Assembly: GCA_913063325.1 (NCBI GenBank)
Contig: CAJXYE010000014.1
Span: 1 to 64,000 of the forward strand
Length of the DNA: 64,000 nt
Reading direction: 5' to 3'
From: an uncultured Colwellia sp.
GTDB taxonomy: Bacteria; Pseudomonadota; Gammaproteobacteria; Enterobacterales; Alteromonadaceae
Part shown: positions 49,721 through 59,250 of the stretch, in pieces
How the letters are laid out: each line of letters starts with the position of its first letter
Position numbering within the stretch: the stretch's first letter is position 1
Program-made: the position numbers and the translations under genes
Notes under the pieces: generated by a model
Told to the model about the DNA's origin: nothing
Databases searched by the model: none
What the model saw: only the letters and a program-made list of their open reading frames with translations

Positions 49721-51601
49721 TTATTCATTAATTTCAGTATTAAGATGTTTAATATTCAACGCTTCATCAAAAATATGGTTAAGCACTAAAGATGCGCCTT
49801 CTGTTGTAAAATGACTACCATCAAATTGTAAAGGCTCACCGTTTAACGTAGTAAGCGCACATGTTTTTTGTGGGCATACGGTTTTTAAAATTGAAACGTA
49901 TGGCACTTGAGTAACTAGCGCTACTCTTTCTATAATATTGTCTATAGTACTAATTTTAGCCCACTCTTGTGCCTCTAGTATTGGCATGGTGGTATTTTGG
50001 TTTTCAAAATCGCCAAATCGAGCTAATAAGGCAGGTAATGGCTGGTTATATTCAATAACAGGGCCTAACAATATTATGTTTTTATTTTTTTTCTTAAGAA
50101 AGCGTAATGTGTCATGCAATGATTTTTCATCGTTCTTTAGCCAGCGACCAGAAATAAGAATTAAGTCAAATTCATATTTATCTATATAGTTGTCAAACAA
50201 ACGCTTCATTAATTGGTTACAGTATTCCTTGCCTGAATAATTTAAAAGGGGGCGGCAACCTGAAGAAGTTACTTGAGATAGTTGTATTTGTGAGAAGTCG
50301 TTTTGCAATGCTTGATAATAATGAGCTGCATGACTATCACCTATGAGTAATACTTTTTTTCCCTTCTGTTGATTAATACATAAGCCTTCATCAAAAAACT
50401 TTACGTCATTCGCGCTAGAAGTCAAAAAGCACTTTCCTGTGCGAGCTTGCATTTTATAGGTTAAAAAGTCTTCAAAGAATTGTTTGTCGTTTGAATTAAA
50501 AAATTTACTGTTAAACGCTGTTATCCCCAAAATAGATAGAATTATTATTGAAGCACTTGAAAAAATAACTAACTTAGTTCGGGCACTAGTAATGGATATT
50601 TTTGCGCTATTCTTTTCAATATAGCGCCAGCTAATATAGCCAGTGAGTATAGATAATAAAAAAATTGCTATTTTATCATAGCGGTCAAAAGTAGGGCTTA
50701 TTGTGATTTTATAAAAAACAATAATCGGCCAATGCCATAAATAAAGAGAATAAGAAATATTGCCAAAAAATTTGGAAAGTCGTGAAGAGAGTATTTTATA
50801 AGAAACGGTTTTTTGGTTAACACCCGCAATAATAAGTAATGCCGTACCTAAGGTTGGGATAGCGGCATACAAACCAGGAAAAGGTGTATGTTCAGAAAAA
50901 AGGAACAAAGCGATTGTGATTAAAGAAAAGCCGAATACAGCGATTAGTTCACTTTGATGCTTTGTTAAATTGATTTTATTTATATATATAGCAATAAGAG
51001 AGCCGACTAAAAACTGCCAAAACCGAGAAGGTGATAGAAAAAAAGCAGCAGAGCTGTCAATACTAATTAACATTTCACTTAATAGAAATGAAAGTAGTAA
51101 AAAGCCAATGAGATAATGGCCCACTCTATTTTTTTGTTTGTAAATAAAATAAAGCGTTAAAGGAAAAATTAAATAAAACTGCTCTTCAACTGATAACGAC
51201 CATGTATGTAGTAGTGGGTTTAATTCAAGAGAGCTGTCAAAGTAACCACTTTGACTGTAGAAAAAAATATTTGAAGCATAATAAAGAGAAGACAGCATGC
51301 TTTTTCCAAACATTTCAATTTCGGTATTTAACCCAAAAAATAAAACGTATAGGAATGAAAGCAAAAGCATAACAAAAAGCGCTGGAAACAACCTTCTTAT
51401 TCGTTTTAAATAAAAAAGCTGAAATGAAAAAATATTGTTTTCTAAATCTCGCCAAATAATACCGGTAATTAAAAAACCAGAGATAACAAAAAAAATATCA
51501 ACACCAATGAAGCCCCCGGCAAAGCGAGGGTCGATATGAAAAACTAATATCGCAAGAATAGCGAGGGCCCTTAAACCATCAATGTCAAATCTATAGAGCA
51601 T
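49721..51601 (-). CDS. Acyltransferase 3 (OafA/YrhL type) with SGNH domain
   Basis: This 626-residue protein starts MLYRFDIDGLRALAILAIL, with DIFFVISGFLITGII and LLHTWSLSVEEQFYLIFP. About ten helices (1-350) follow, then a periplasmic SGNH part with VLLIGDSHAAHYYQAL and a late DGSHFTTEGA. All key motifs are intact. It acylates a sugar of the surface polymer. It is the third such gene in 11 kb; each may modify a different position. The minus-strand orientation and the repeats on either side suggest that it and the 708-residue membrane protein form a unit. Confidence 0.93.
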   Translation of the reverse strand: MLYRFDIDGLRALAILAILVFHIDPRFAGGFIGVDIFFVISGFLITGIIWRDLENNIFSFQLFYLKRIRRLFPALFVMLLLSFLYVLFFGLNTEIEMFGKSMLSSLYYASNIFFYSQSGYFDSSLELNPLLHTWSLSVEEQFYLIFPLTLYFIYKQKNRVGHYLIGFLLLSFLLSEMLISIDSSAAFFLSPSRFWQFLVGSLIAIYINKINLTKHQSELIAVFGFSLITIALFLFSEHTPFPGLYAAIPTLGTALLIIAGVNQKTVSYKILSSRLSKFFGNISYSLYLWHWPIIVFYKITISPTFDRYDKIAIFLLSILTGYISWRYIEKNSAKISITSARTKLVIFSSASIIILSILGITAFNSKFFNSNDKQFFEDFLTYKMQARTGKCFLTSSANDVKFFDEGLCINQQKGKKVLLIGDSHAAHYYQALQNDFSQIQLSQVTSSGCRPLLNYSGKEYCNQLMKRLFDNYIDKYEFDLILISGRWLKNDEKSLHDTLRFLKKKNKNIILLGPVIEYNQPLPALLARFGDFENQNTTMPILEAQEWAKISTIDNIIERVALVTQVPYVSILKTVCPQKTCALTTLNGEPLQFDGSHFTTEGASLVLNHIFDEALNIKHLNTEINE

Positions 51602-51686
51602 TGTTCAATCCTTTGGCGAGGAGGGCATCAAGTGAGCCCGATCAAAAAAATTATAATTAATAACATAACGTGCCTATGCACTTTAC

Positions 51687-51869
51687 TCATTGATATCGTT
51701 ATCTTCGAAGTCTTTTATCGAAGATCCATTGCTTTCTAGTTTGGATTCAGGAGAATGTGCCTCCTGCATTCTCTAATAGGTATCATCCATATGACGTCAG
51801 CCTAAAACACCTGTGGAATGACGTTTTCGAACAATTTTGAATTATTCTTGATTGATCTACATAGGCATG
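51687..51869 (-). repeat. Long form of the A-M-B palindromic repeat, copy 2 (inverted)
   Basis: On the minus strand this reads as the 183-bp element at 6869-7051, with the same length and ends (CATGCCTATGTAGATCAATC ... ATATCAATGA). It fills much of the 488-base gap between the acyltransferase gene and rfbB. The rest of the gap holds the putative rfbB promoter and otherwise nothing recognised. Confidence 0.88.
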
Positions 51870-52025
51870 TAACATAATGACTTCAAAACAATATTAATTT
51901 TCGCACATAGAATTAAATATATTCATCTATAATCAGTCCAGAACGCAGTGCTAAAGAAATGAATATTACTCTTCATTTTTCTTTGTATCTATTGTTTTGA
52001 GTTTTTATTTTCAACATTATTGTTA

Positions 52026-52053
52026 TTGTTCATATAGATGGTAATGGTATAGT
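52026..52053 (+). promoter_or_regulatory. Putative sigma-70 promoter of the dTDP-sugar operon
   Basis: TTGTTC at 52026-52031 and TATAGT at 52048-52053 are 16 bases apart, with TGG before the -10 box as in extended promoters. They lie about 37 bases before the rfbB ATG. Similarity to consensus is partial, and AT-rich DNA gives chance matches. Confidence 0.4.
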
Positions 52054-52089
52054 GTTGAATAAGTCGTTATCTTTGTAAAGTTATAAAAT

Positions 52090-53151
52090 ATGAAAATTTT
52101 AATCACGGGCGGCGCTGGCTTTATAGGTTCAGCTTTAATTAGGCATATCATTAAGAATACCAATGATTCTATTATTAATGTAGATAAATTAACCTATGCT
52201 GGAAATTTAGAATCATTATCAGAAATAGAAACAGACCCCCGTTACCACTTTGAACAAGTTGATATTTGCAACAAAAGTGATGTAGAACGAATATTGACCG
52301 AGCATCAACCTAATGTGATCATGCATTTAGCGGCAGAAAGCCACGTAGATAGATCTATAGATGGGCCGGGTGAATTTATTCAAACGAATATTGTTGGTAC
52401 ATATACCCTACTAGATAACGCAAAAGCCTATTACTTATCATTAACGGAAGATAAAAAAGAGACCTTCCGTTTTCATCATATATCTACGGATGAAGTTTAT
52501 GGTGATTTACACAATTCAAATGACTTTTTTACTGAAACCACACCCTATGATCCTAGTTCTCCTTATTCGGCCTCTAAAGCAGCAAGTGACCACTTAGTAA
52601 GGGCATGGGCTCGTACTTATAAATTACCTACCGTAGTCACTAATTGCTCAAACAATTATGGCCCCTACCATTTTCCTGAAAAACTAATTCCATTAGTGAT
52701 TTTAAATGCCTTAGAAGGAAAGCCTCTCCCTGTATATGGCGATGGACAACAAATTAGAGATTGGTTATACGTTGAAGACCATGCTAGAGCTTTATATTTA
52801 GTTGCTACGTCAGGCAAAACCAATGAAACGTATAACATTGGTGGCCATAATGAAAAAACAAACTTAGACGTTGTAACCACAATATGTGAAATTTTAGAAA
52901 AATTAGTGCCGAATAAACCCAAGAATGTTAAATGCTATAAAGATCTAATCACCTTTGTATCTGATAGGCCCGGGCATGATGTAAGATATGCGATAGACGC
53001 AACAAAAATAGCCAGAGAATTAGATTGGAAACCTAAAGAATCGTTTGATACGGGAATCGAAAAAACCGTACAATGGTATTTAGCAAATCAAGATTGGTGG
53101 AAGCGTGTGTTAGACGGTTCTTATTCTCGAGAGCGCATTGGATTAAATTAA
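52090..53151 (+). CDS. rfbB: dTDP-glucose 4,6-dehydratase
   Basis: The 353-residue SDR enzyme has the NAD site [16 protein letters not shown] (5-20), [28 protein letters not shown] with the catalytic Thr-Asp-Glu, and [10 protein letters not shown] with the Tyr/Lys pair. It ends with GRPG-like [13 protein letters not shown]. It turns dTDP-glucose into dTDP-4-keto-6-deoxyglucose. It heads an operon with rfbA (11 bases on), an aminotransferase and an acetyltransferase. There is no rfbC or rfbD, so the product goes to an amino sugar, not rhamnose. Confidence 0.97.
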   Translation: MKILITGGAGFIGSALIRHIIKNTNDSIINVDKLTYAGNLESLSEIETDPRYHFEQVDICNKSDVERILTEHQPNVIMHLAAESHVDRSIDGPGEFIQTNIVGTYTLLDNAKAYYLSLTEDKKETFRFHHISTDEVYGDLHNSNDFFTETTPYDPSSPYSASKAASDHLVRAWARTYKLPTVVTNCSNNYGPYHFPEKLIPLVILNALEGKPLPVYGDGQQIRDWLYVEDHARALYLVATSGKTNETYNIGGHNEKTNLDVVTTICEILEKLVPNKPKNVKCYKDLITFVSDRPGHDVRYAIDATKIARELDWKPKESFDTGIEKTVQWYLANQDWWKRVLDGSYSRERIGLN

Positions 53152-53162
53152 AGGTATATTAA

Positions 53163-54032
53163 ATGACAAAAGGAATTATTCTTGCAGGTGGTAGCGGAAC
53201 ACGGTTATACCCAATTACGAAGGGGGTATCTAAGCAGCTTTTACCTATTTATGACAAACCGATGATTTTTTATCCTATATCTGTACTTATGTTAGCAGGT
53301 ATTAAAGATATCCTTATTATCACCACCCCTGATGATCAAAGTTGTTTCAAACGCTTAATGGGTGACGGTTCGCAATTCGGCATAAATTTAACTTATAAAA
53401 TTCAACCTTCCCCCGACGGTTTAGCCCAAGCATTCATAATTGGTGAAGAATTTATAGGTAATGACAATGTATGCTTAGTATTAGGCGATAATATTTTTTA
53501 TGGTGCGGGATTAACTCCAAAATTAAAACAAGCTGTTGAGAGAGAATCGGGCGCCACAGTATTTGGCTATCAAGTAAAAGACCCTGAGCGCTTTGGTGTG
53601 GTTGAAATTGATAAAAAAACGCGTAAAGCAATAAGTATTGAAGAAAAACCTACATACCCAAAATCAAACTATGCGGTAACAGGTTTATACTTTTACGATA
53701 ACAGCGTTATAGAAATAGCAAAAACCATTAAACCTTCTCATCGTGGTGAGCTAGAAATCACCTGTATAAATAACGAATACCTAAAACAACAAAAATTACA
53801 TGTAGAGGTATTAGGACGAGGGTTTGCTTGGCTTGATACTGGCACTTATAATAGCTTGCTAGAAGCTGCTCAATACGTTGAGACCATAGAGCGTTTGCAA
53901 GGTTTTAAAATTGCATGTTTAGAAGAAATTGCCTTTAATAATGGTTGGTTGTCTCAAAAAGAAATTGAAGACATTGCTAAGCCCTTAATGAAAAACAGCT
54001 ACGGACAATACCTATTAAGCTTATTGCAGTAA
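53163..54032 (+). CDS. rfbA: Glucose-1-phosphate thymidylyltransferase
   Basis: This 289-residue nucleotidyltransferase has the signature [20 protein letters not shown] (4-23), [13 protein letters not shown] and [12 protein letters not shown]. The [20 protein letters not shown] and [13 protein letters not shown] segments are also those of RfbA/RmlA. It makes dTDP-glucose from dTTP and glucose-1-phosphate. Order and spacing with rfbB indicate one transcript. The length is as usual for the family. Confidence 0.97.
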   Translation: MTKGIILAGGSGTRLYPITKGVSKQLLPIYDKPMIFYPISVLMLAGIKDILIITTPDDQSCFKRLMGDGSQFGINLTYKIQPSPDGLAQAFIIGEEFIGNDNVCLVLGDNIFYGAGLTPKLKQAVERESGATVFGYQVKDPERFGVVEIDKKTRKAISIEEKPTYPKSNYAVTGLYFYDNSVIEIAKTIKPSHRGELEITCINNEYLKQQKLHVEVLGRGFAWLDTGTYNSLLEAAQYVETIERLQGFKIACLEEIAFNNGWLSQKEIEDIAKPLMKNSYGQYLLSLLQ

Positions 54033-54048
54033 CAGGTAAATAGATAAT

Positions 54049-55125
54049 ATGATTGCATTAAATTCACCCGTACAACCTGATCTTAAAAAACTGTTGCCTT
54101 ATTTAGAGCAAATAAATAAAAACGGTTGGTACACCAATTTTGGGCCTATACACGAAGAATTTAGGGATAAACTGGAAGCATACCTAGGGGTCCAAAATTT
54201 ACTTTTAGTAAATAACGGTACCTCTGCATTACAAGTTGCAGGAAAAACATTAAATACTCAGTCAATAATTACGACACCTTTTAGTTTTGTTGCCACGAGT
54301 AGCGCCTTTTTATGGCAAGGTAATAACCTTGCTTTTGCTGATATTGACAGAGACAGCTACAACCTTTCACCTGAAGCCTTATCTGCAGCGTTTGACAATG
54401 GTTGTACTGCCGATACTATTGTTGCTACCCATGTTTATGGCAACCCTTGTGATGTAGTCAGCTTTGAAAACATAGCAAAAACAAAAAACAAAAAAGTTAT
54501 TTATGATGCCGCTCATGCTTTTGGCATAAAAATAAAGAATAATTCAGTACTTAATTACGGTGATGCCAGCATATTAAGTTTTCATGCAACTAAAGTATTC
54601 CACACGGTAGAAGGCGGGGCGATAGTATTTAAGCAAGCGGAAGACTATGAGAAAGCTAAAGAACTTATTAACTTTGGTATCAAAGCAGGTAAAGGTATTC
54701 AAAGCATTGGTACCAATGCCAAACTGAATGAATATCAAGCAGCAGTAGGGTTGGTAAACTTAGAAAATATAGATAATATTCTTGAGCATAGAGCCCAATT
54801 ATTTGACGAATACTGTAAAGGTTTAAAAGGTCTAGTAGAAATACCACTATGGCACCCAGAAGCAAATATGAATGGTGCTTATATGCCAATATTGTTAAAA
54901 GATGCAACAGAGCGTGAATATATATCACAGAAATTATTAGAAAATAAAATTCAAAGTAGGCATTATTTTTCGCCATCTTTAGATAGTGTTTTTTCTGCTC
55001 AAGATAATTTTGGTACTTCAAACAGTCAGCATATTTCCAAACGGGTATTATGCTTGCCACTACATAACAAGCTATCTTTAATAGACATACAGAAAACTAT
55101 TACCACTTTAAATAAAGCTATATAG
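54049..55125 (+). CDS. DegT/DnrJ/EryC1/StrS sugar aminotransferase
   Basis: The 358-residue PLP enzyme has NNGTSALQVAGKTL and YDAAHAFG (PLP-binding Asp). The lysine lies in LSFHATKVFHTVEGGAIVF (about residue 182). NAKLNEYQAAVGLVNLE follows. It should aminate the dTDP-4-keto-6-deoxyhexose made by the two preceding genes, giving a 4-amino sugar of the VioA/WecE kind or a 3-amino sugar. The HATKxFHTVEGG motif favours the 4-amino group, but only by general resemblance. The next gene is a GNAT acetyltransferase, which would complete an N-acyl amino sugar. Confidence 0.9.
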   Translation: MIALNSPVQPDLKKLLPYLEQINKNGWYTNFGPIHEEFRDKLEAYLGVQNLLLVNNGTSALQVAGKTLNTQSIITTPFSFVATSSAFLWQGNNLAFADIDRDSYNLSPEALSAAFDNGCTADTIVATHVYGNPCDVVSFENIAKTKNKKVIYDAAHAFGIKIKNNSVLNYGDASILSFHATKVFHTVEGGAIVFKQAEDYEKAKELINFGIKAGKGIQSIGTNAKLNEYQAAVGLVNLENIDNILEHRAQLFDEYCKGLKGLVEIPLWHPEANMNGAYMPILLKDATEREYISQKLLENKIQSRHYFSPSLDSVFSAQDNFGTSNSQHISKRVLCLPLHNKLSLIDIQKTITTLNKAI

Positions 55126-55132
55126 GAAACTT

Positions 55133-55576
55133 ATGCACTCGATTGAAAAATCTTCATCCTCAAATCGAATATCAGAATTTCTTAACTTAGTTGAGAAAGA
55201 ATTCTTACCGCCATTAAAAACTAGACTAAATATCGTCGATTATTCAGTTAAATTAGCGAAATATGCCACTAATTTATTTATTGTGAACCATACCGAAGAT
55301 ATTGCATTTGTAAGTTTTTATGCCAATGAGTTTGATAGCGAAAATTCTTACATAACGATATTAGCCGTTAAATCAAAGTTTAAAGGTTTGGGGTTAGCGA
55401 ATGATCTTATCGAACAGGTAAAAAGAATATCAACAACAAAAAATAAAAAAAATATCTTTTTGGAAGTTAATAAGAATAATAAGATTGCAACAAGTTGTTA
55501 TAAAAAGAATGGATTTTTCCTACATGAGGAAAAGGAAGAAAGCAAAGTGTTAATGAAATTTACCTTTGCTATTTGA
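55133..55576 (+). CDS. GNAT N-acetyltransferase (probable amino-sugar N-acyltransferase)
   Basis: This 147-residue protein has the GNAT core: ITILAVKSKFKGLGLANDLI (strand 4 and acetyl-CoA loop, with KGLGLA in place of R/QxxGxG/A) and NIFLEVNKNNKIATSCYKKN ending in GF. It follows the aminotransferase by 7 bases and is the natural partner to acylate the new amino group, as WecD does. The N-terminal 50 residues are less typical. Acyl donor and substrate are inferred from gene order only. Confidence 0.75.
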   Translation: MHSIEKSSSSNRISEFLNLVEKEFLPPLKTRLNIVDYSVKLAKYATNLFIVNHTEDIAFVSFYANEFDSENSYITILAVKSKFKGLGLANDLIEQVKRISTTKNKKNIFLEVNKNNKIATSCYKKNGFFLHEEKEESKVLMKFTFAI

Positions 55577-55596
55577 TTAAACTTCTATAAATTTAT

Positions 55597-56535
55597 TTGG
55601 ATAAACAAATGCAAAAATTTGACTTTCAACCCACTCCAATTCAAAAAGAAGAGAAACTATCCAAACTCCTAGGAATCAATTTATTTATTAAAAGAGATGA
55701 CCTTTTCCCTATTTCAGGCGGTGGCAATAAAGGTCGAAAGTTACAGTATATTTTAAAAAAAGTGATAAACGAGAAATATACTGCTGTAGTCACTGCTGGT
55801 GGTATACAGTCCAATCATACTCGATCGACAGCAATAATGTGCAACAATCTGGGATTAAAGTGTACTGTCATTATCCATGCTAATAAACCAATGCACCCAA
55901 CTACTGGTAATCTAAAAATATTAGAATTATTGGGCACAAAAATCATTTATTGCTCAATGGAAAATGTTGCATCTACTATGGATGCTGCAGTGGACGACTT
56001 TAGTGCCGAAGGAGAAAAACCTTTCTATTTATGGGGAGGGGGCCATTGCCTAGAAGGTACATTTGCATATTACGATGCAGTTAAAGAGTTAACTAAGCAA
56101 ACAGCAATAAAATTCGATAAAGTCTACCATGCAAGTGGTACAGGAGCGACACAAGCGGGCTTACATGTAGGATTTTGTGAATTGTCCCCTGTAACTAAAG
56201 TTATAGGAGTAAGTATCGCTCGCGATAACGCAAAAGGAACGGTAGCGGTAACTAAATCAGCCGAAGAATTATTAGCCTACCTTGGCCCAAATGAATTATT
56301 GGAACCTATAAATTTTGATGATAACTTCCTGTGTGGTGGATATGAGAAAAGCACAACCGAACTATTAGAAATGATTTCATATGTAGCTAAAAAGTCAGGA
56401 ATCATATTAGATCCAACATATTCAGGAAAAGCTTTTTTAGCAATGTTAAATCATGTAAAAACTAAACAAATTACACTAAATCAAAACATACTTTTTTGGC
56501 ATACTGGCGGCTTGCTTAACTTAATGGCATCATAA
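55597..56535 (+). CDS. PLP-dependent D-cysteine desulfhydrase / ACC deaminase family protein
   Basis: The 312-residue protein has LFIKRDDLFPISGGGNKGRK with the PLP lysine, GGIQSNHTRSTA, and GTGATQAGLHVGF for the phosphate, ending in FWHTGGLLNL. This is the fold-type II family that acts on D-cysteine or related small amino acids. The TTG at 55597 has no clear site; an ATG at 55609 is equally good. In this cluster it may make or recycle an unusual amino acid, together with the ATP-grasp gene 5 bases on. That pairing is inferred from spacing. Confidence 0.82.
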   Translation: MDKQMQKFDFQPTPIQKEEKLSKLLGINLFIKRDDLFPISGGGNKGRKLQYILKKVINEKYTAVVTAGGIQSNHTRSTAIMCNNLGLKCTVIIHANKPMHPTTGNLKILELLGTKIIYCSMENVASTMDAAVDDFSAEGEKPFYLWGGGHCLEGTFAYYDAVKELTKQTAIKFDKVYHASGTGATQAGLHVGFCELSPVTKVIGVSIARDNAKGTVAVTKSAEELLAYLGPNELLEPINFDDNFLCGGYEKSTTELLEMISYVAKKSGIILDPTYSGKAFLAMLNHVKTKQITLNQNILFWHTGGLLNLMAS

Positions 56536-56540
56536 ATATT

Positions 56541-57548
56541 ATGAATATTTTACTAACATCGGTAGGAAGAAGAACTTACTTAATTAATTACTTTAAATCT
56601 GCGTTAAAAAATGAAGGTTTAATCCATGCTGCAAATAGTTCATTAACATATTCGGTTACTCAGGCAGATAAATATACACTAACACCTGAAATATATAGTA
56701 ATGAATACATTTCATTTTTATTGGAATATTGTCTTTCAAATAAAATTTCAGCCATAATACCGCTGTTTGATATAGATCTACCGATATTATCTAAACATAA
56801 ACAACAATTCTTAGATGCCGACATTACCCTTGTCGTGTCAGATTCCTCAGTCATCAATATTTGTAATGATAAATGGATATCTTATTTATTTTTTAAAGAA
56901 AATAGCCTTTTAACTCCAAAAACCCATCTAACATTGGAAGGCGTTAAACAGTCACTTGATAATACTACTATTTCTTTCCCCTTAATTTTAAAACCTCGAT
57001 GGGGTATGGGGTCAATAGGTCTCTACATTGCAGAAAATTTAGATGAATTAAATATTTTCTATCAAAAACTGCATAGAGAGATTTTTAAAACATATTTAAA
57101 ATTTGAATCCGATCAAAATATTGATGAATGTATTTTAATACAAGAATATATAAACGGAGTCGAATTAGGTTTAGAAGTCATCAATGATTTGAATGGAAAC
57201 TATATAACAACATTATCTAAAGAAAAACTTGCTATGAGAGCGGGAGAAACTGATTCAGCAATAACGATAGAAAATGAAGATGTTAGCAGCCTAGGTGAAA
57301 AATTATCGCTTAGTTTAAAACATATAGCAAATTTGGATGTTGATGTATTTATTTCTGACGATAAATATTACGTATTAGAAATGAATGCTCGTTTCGGCGG
57401 ACAGTACCCTTTTTCTCACCTAGCGGGTGTTGATTTACCCAAACAAATAGTCAAATGGTTAAAAGGTGATGAAACTGATATGCGTTTGTTAATCGCTAAA
57501 ATTAATTCGTTGGGCTATAAAGATATAGTCCCTGTGCTATGTAATTGA
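56541..57548 (+). CDS. ATP-grasp domain protein (CarB-like)
   Basis: The protein (335 residues) starts with NILLTSVGRRTYLINYF, a pre-ATP-grasp Rossmann part. An ATP-grasp core follows with FPLILKPRWGMGSIGLYIAE, ILIQEYINGVELGLEVINDL and YYVLEMNARFGGQYPFSH (metal-binding Glu/Asn). Such enzymes join a carboxylate to an amine through an acyl phosphate. It follows a PLP amino-acid enzyme by 5 bases, so it may ligate an amino acid to a sugar or another acid for polymer decoration. The substrate is unknown. Confidence 0.8.
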   Translation: MNILLTSVGRRTYLINYFKSALKNEGLIHAANSSLTYSVTQADKYTLTPEIYSNEYISFLLEYCLSNKISAIIPLFDIDLPILSKHKQQFLDADITLVVSDSSVINICNDKWISYLFFKENSLLTPKTHLTLEGVKQSLDNTTISFPLILKPRWGMGSIGLYIAENLDELNIFYQKLHREIFKTYLKFESDQNIDECILIQEYINGVELGLEVINDLNGNYITTLSKEKLAMRAGETDSAITIENEDVSSLGEKLSLSLKHIANLDVDVFISDDKYYVLEMNARFGGQYPFSHLAGVDLPKQIVKWLKGDETDMRLLIAKINSLGYKDIVPVLCN

Positions 57549-57575
57549 GATTCATTTAAATAAGTTAATAAAAAT

Positions 57576-57738
57576 TGACCCTGTAAATAATTTTGTATAA
57601 TTGCCAGTTTTATATAAAGTCTTTTAAACGGTTTTCGAATTTAATCAAAAATCGATTCAAGGCTGTTTTAAAGTTTCTAATGGGCATTGCCCATTTCTTG
57701 GCTGCATTTCAATTGCTAGATAAATTGTTCTGCGCAAC
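57576..57738 (-). mobile_element. IS256-family remnant: transposase C-terminus and one end
   Basis: On the minus strand a frame encodes AAKKWAMPIRNFKTALNRF and then KFENRLKDFI, the conserved end of IS256-family transposases. An IYLAIE part lies just upstream in another frame, so there is a frameshift. The sequence GACCCTGTAAATAATTTTGT at 57577-57596 resembles the ends of these elements. The rest of the 407-base gap (57739-57955) shows a 17-codon open frame and no clear gene. Confidence 0.8.
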
Positions 57739-57955
57739 TAAATCAGATCAATAGGGTAGCATTCGTGATGAGGATGCCTGAACCATGTTGATAACAAAAG
57801 AAATGCTGATAACACCAATATATTATGATAGATTTTAACAATGAATAGTTTATAAATAAGTATTGGCAGACTAAGTATAGTGGTCAACTCATTTTAGCCA
57901 CTACAATGAAAGAACAACAGATGCGAGTAACAAAAGATATTAAGGCGATGTTGAA

Positions 57956-58669
57956 ATGAAGGTGGGAATAATGCAGCCTTATTTTTTCCCCTATATCGGC
58001 TACTTTAGTCTCATAAAAAATTGCGATGAGTATATTGTTTTTGATACTCCACAATTTATGAGAAAAGGGTGGATTGAACGTAATAGAATTATTAGGAGGA
58101 GTGGGGGATCTTCCTATATTAAAGTACCTTTAATAAAAGCACCAGTGAGTACTGCTATCAATGAAATGAAGATTAATAATGACTCTTTATGGAAAGATAA
58201 AATTTTAGCTCAACTAAATGTATATAAAAATAAAGCCCCTTATTATCGAATTGTTTTAGATATTGTAAAAGAGTCCCTAGATGGTGACTTTACCCATATA
58301 GCTGATTTAAACGTAAATATATTAAAAATCGTATGCTCTTATTTAGGTATTAAAACTAAAATATCTGTTTATTCCTGTATGGATTTACAAATCTCCCCCC
58401 CTAAAGTAGCTGATGAATGGGCACTGAATATTTGTCAAGCATTAGGGGCAAGTTCATATATAAATGCAGAAGGAGGAAAAAACTTTTTTGACCGAATGAA
58501 ATATACCCGGAATAATGTTGATTTATGTTTTATTAAACAAGGTGTTAGTGAATACAAACAATTGGGAGGCAAATTTGAGCCAAATCTATCAATAATTGAC
58601 GTTATGATGTTTAATTCAACATTAAAAATACAAAAATTGTTAGATGATGTGAGCTTACTTAATGAATAA
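57956..58669 (+). CDS. WbqC family protein
   Basis: The 237-residue protein starts MKVGIMQPYFFPYIGYFSLI, followed by DTPQFMRKGWIERNRI, the signature of the WbqC-like family found in O-antigen and other surface-sugar loci. I know no proven biochemical role; it is thought to take part in making or attaching a sugar decoration. Its stop overlaps a broken sulfotransferase gene by eight bases, so the two were once one unit. It is preceded by an IS remnant. Confidence 0.88.
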   Translation: MKVGIMQPYFFPYIGYFSLIKNCDEYIVFDTPQFMRKGWIERNRIIRRSGGSSYIKVPLIKAPVSTAINEMKINNDSLWKDKILAQLNVYKNKAPYYRIVLDIVKESLDGDFTHIADLNVNILKIVCSYLGIKTKISVYSCMDLQISPPKVADEWALNICQALGASSYINAEGGKNFFDRMKYTRNNVDLCFIKQGVSEYKQLGGKFEPNLSIIDVMMFNSTLKIQKLLDDVSLLNE

Positions 58670-59217
58670 TATCGTTATACATTCAGTACTTTGTTCTGGA
58701 TCTTCTTGGCTGGGGGAGATAATTAATAGTTCACCAAATGTCCTTTATCAATTTCAACCATTATTCTCACATGAGTTTCAAGTTATTTAAGTGATAATTC
58801 CTCAGAGGCTCAGGTCGATTTTTTTTCTAAGTTAAAAGATACAAAAAGCTCATATGTAAAACAAACTAAGCATAGAAATAAAGGAAAAAAAACCAAGGTT
58901 TAAAAAATAAACCAGCATCTGACATATAAAGAAGTATGTTGTCACAATATACTTAAAATATGTTTAGCAAAAATAATGCAGTTAACTGTTAAAGGTATTC
59001 TTTTAATTAGAAACCCTCTAAGCGTTATAGCATCGTTTAAGATTGCCCCGTGAATTTAGATTTGATTTATGTTGGGTTTTGAAAAAGAATGGCAATAAAG
59101 TAGAATAGTTCAATGGTTATGAAAAATGGAAAGATACCGCAAATCTTTTTATTGAAATAAAAGAGCATCATCCTGAAATAGTGTTGTTAGTGTCATACGA
59201 TGATTTAAATATATAAT
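58662..59217 (+). pseudogene. Sulfotransferase pseudogene
   Basis: From the ATG at 58662 the frame gives a 42-residue start with SVLCSGSSWLGEIINSSPNV, like the PAPS-binding start of sulfotransferases, then a TAA at 58788. Further on are ILLIRNPLSVIASFKIAP (about 58996-59050, the 3'-phosphate motif) and YEKWKDTANLFIEIKEHHPE with LVSYDDL (about 59116-59215). They are in different frames and separated by stops. The gene has decayed by several lesions. It lies between WbqC and an intact sulfotransferase gene in the opposite orientation. Confidence 0.82.
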
Positions 59218-59250
59218 GCTGTTCAAATCAACTAAAGGTATATTAGCTTT

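Noticed and set aside
52090-54032. A dTDP-rhamnose pathway
   Set aside because: Only rfbB and rfbA are present; rfbC and rfbD are missing and an aminotransferase and a GNAT gene follow, which points to an amino sugar.
57906-57959. 17-codon leader frame overlapping the WbqC start
   Set aside because: An ATGA overlap is suggestive, but the frame is too short, follows IS debris and has no clear ribosome binding site.
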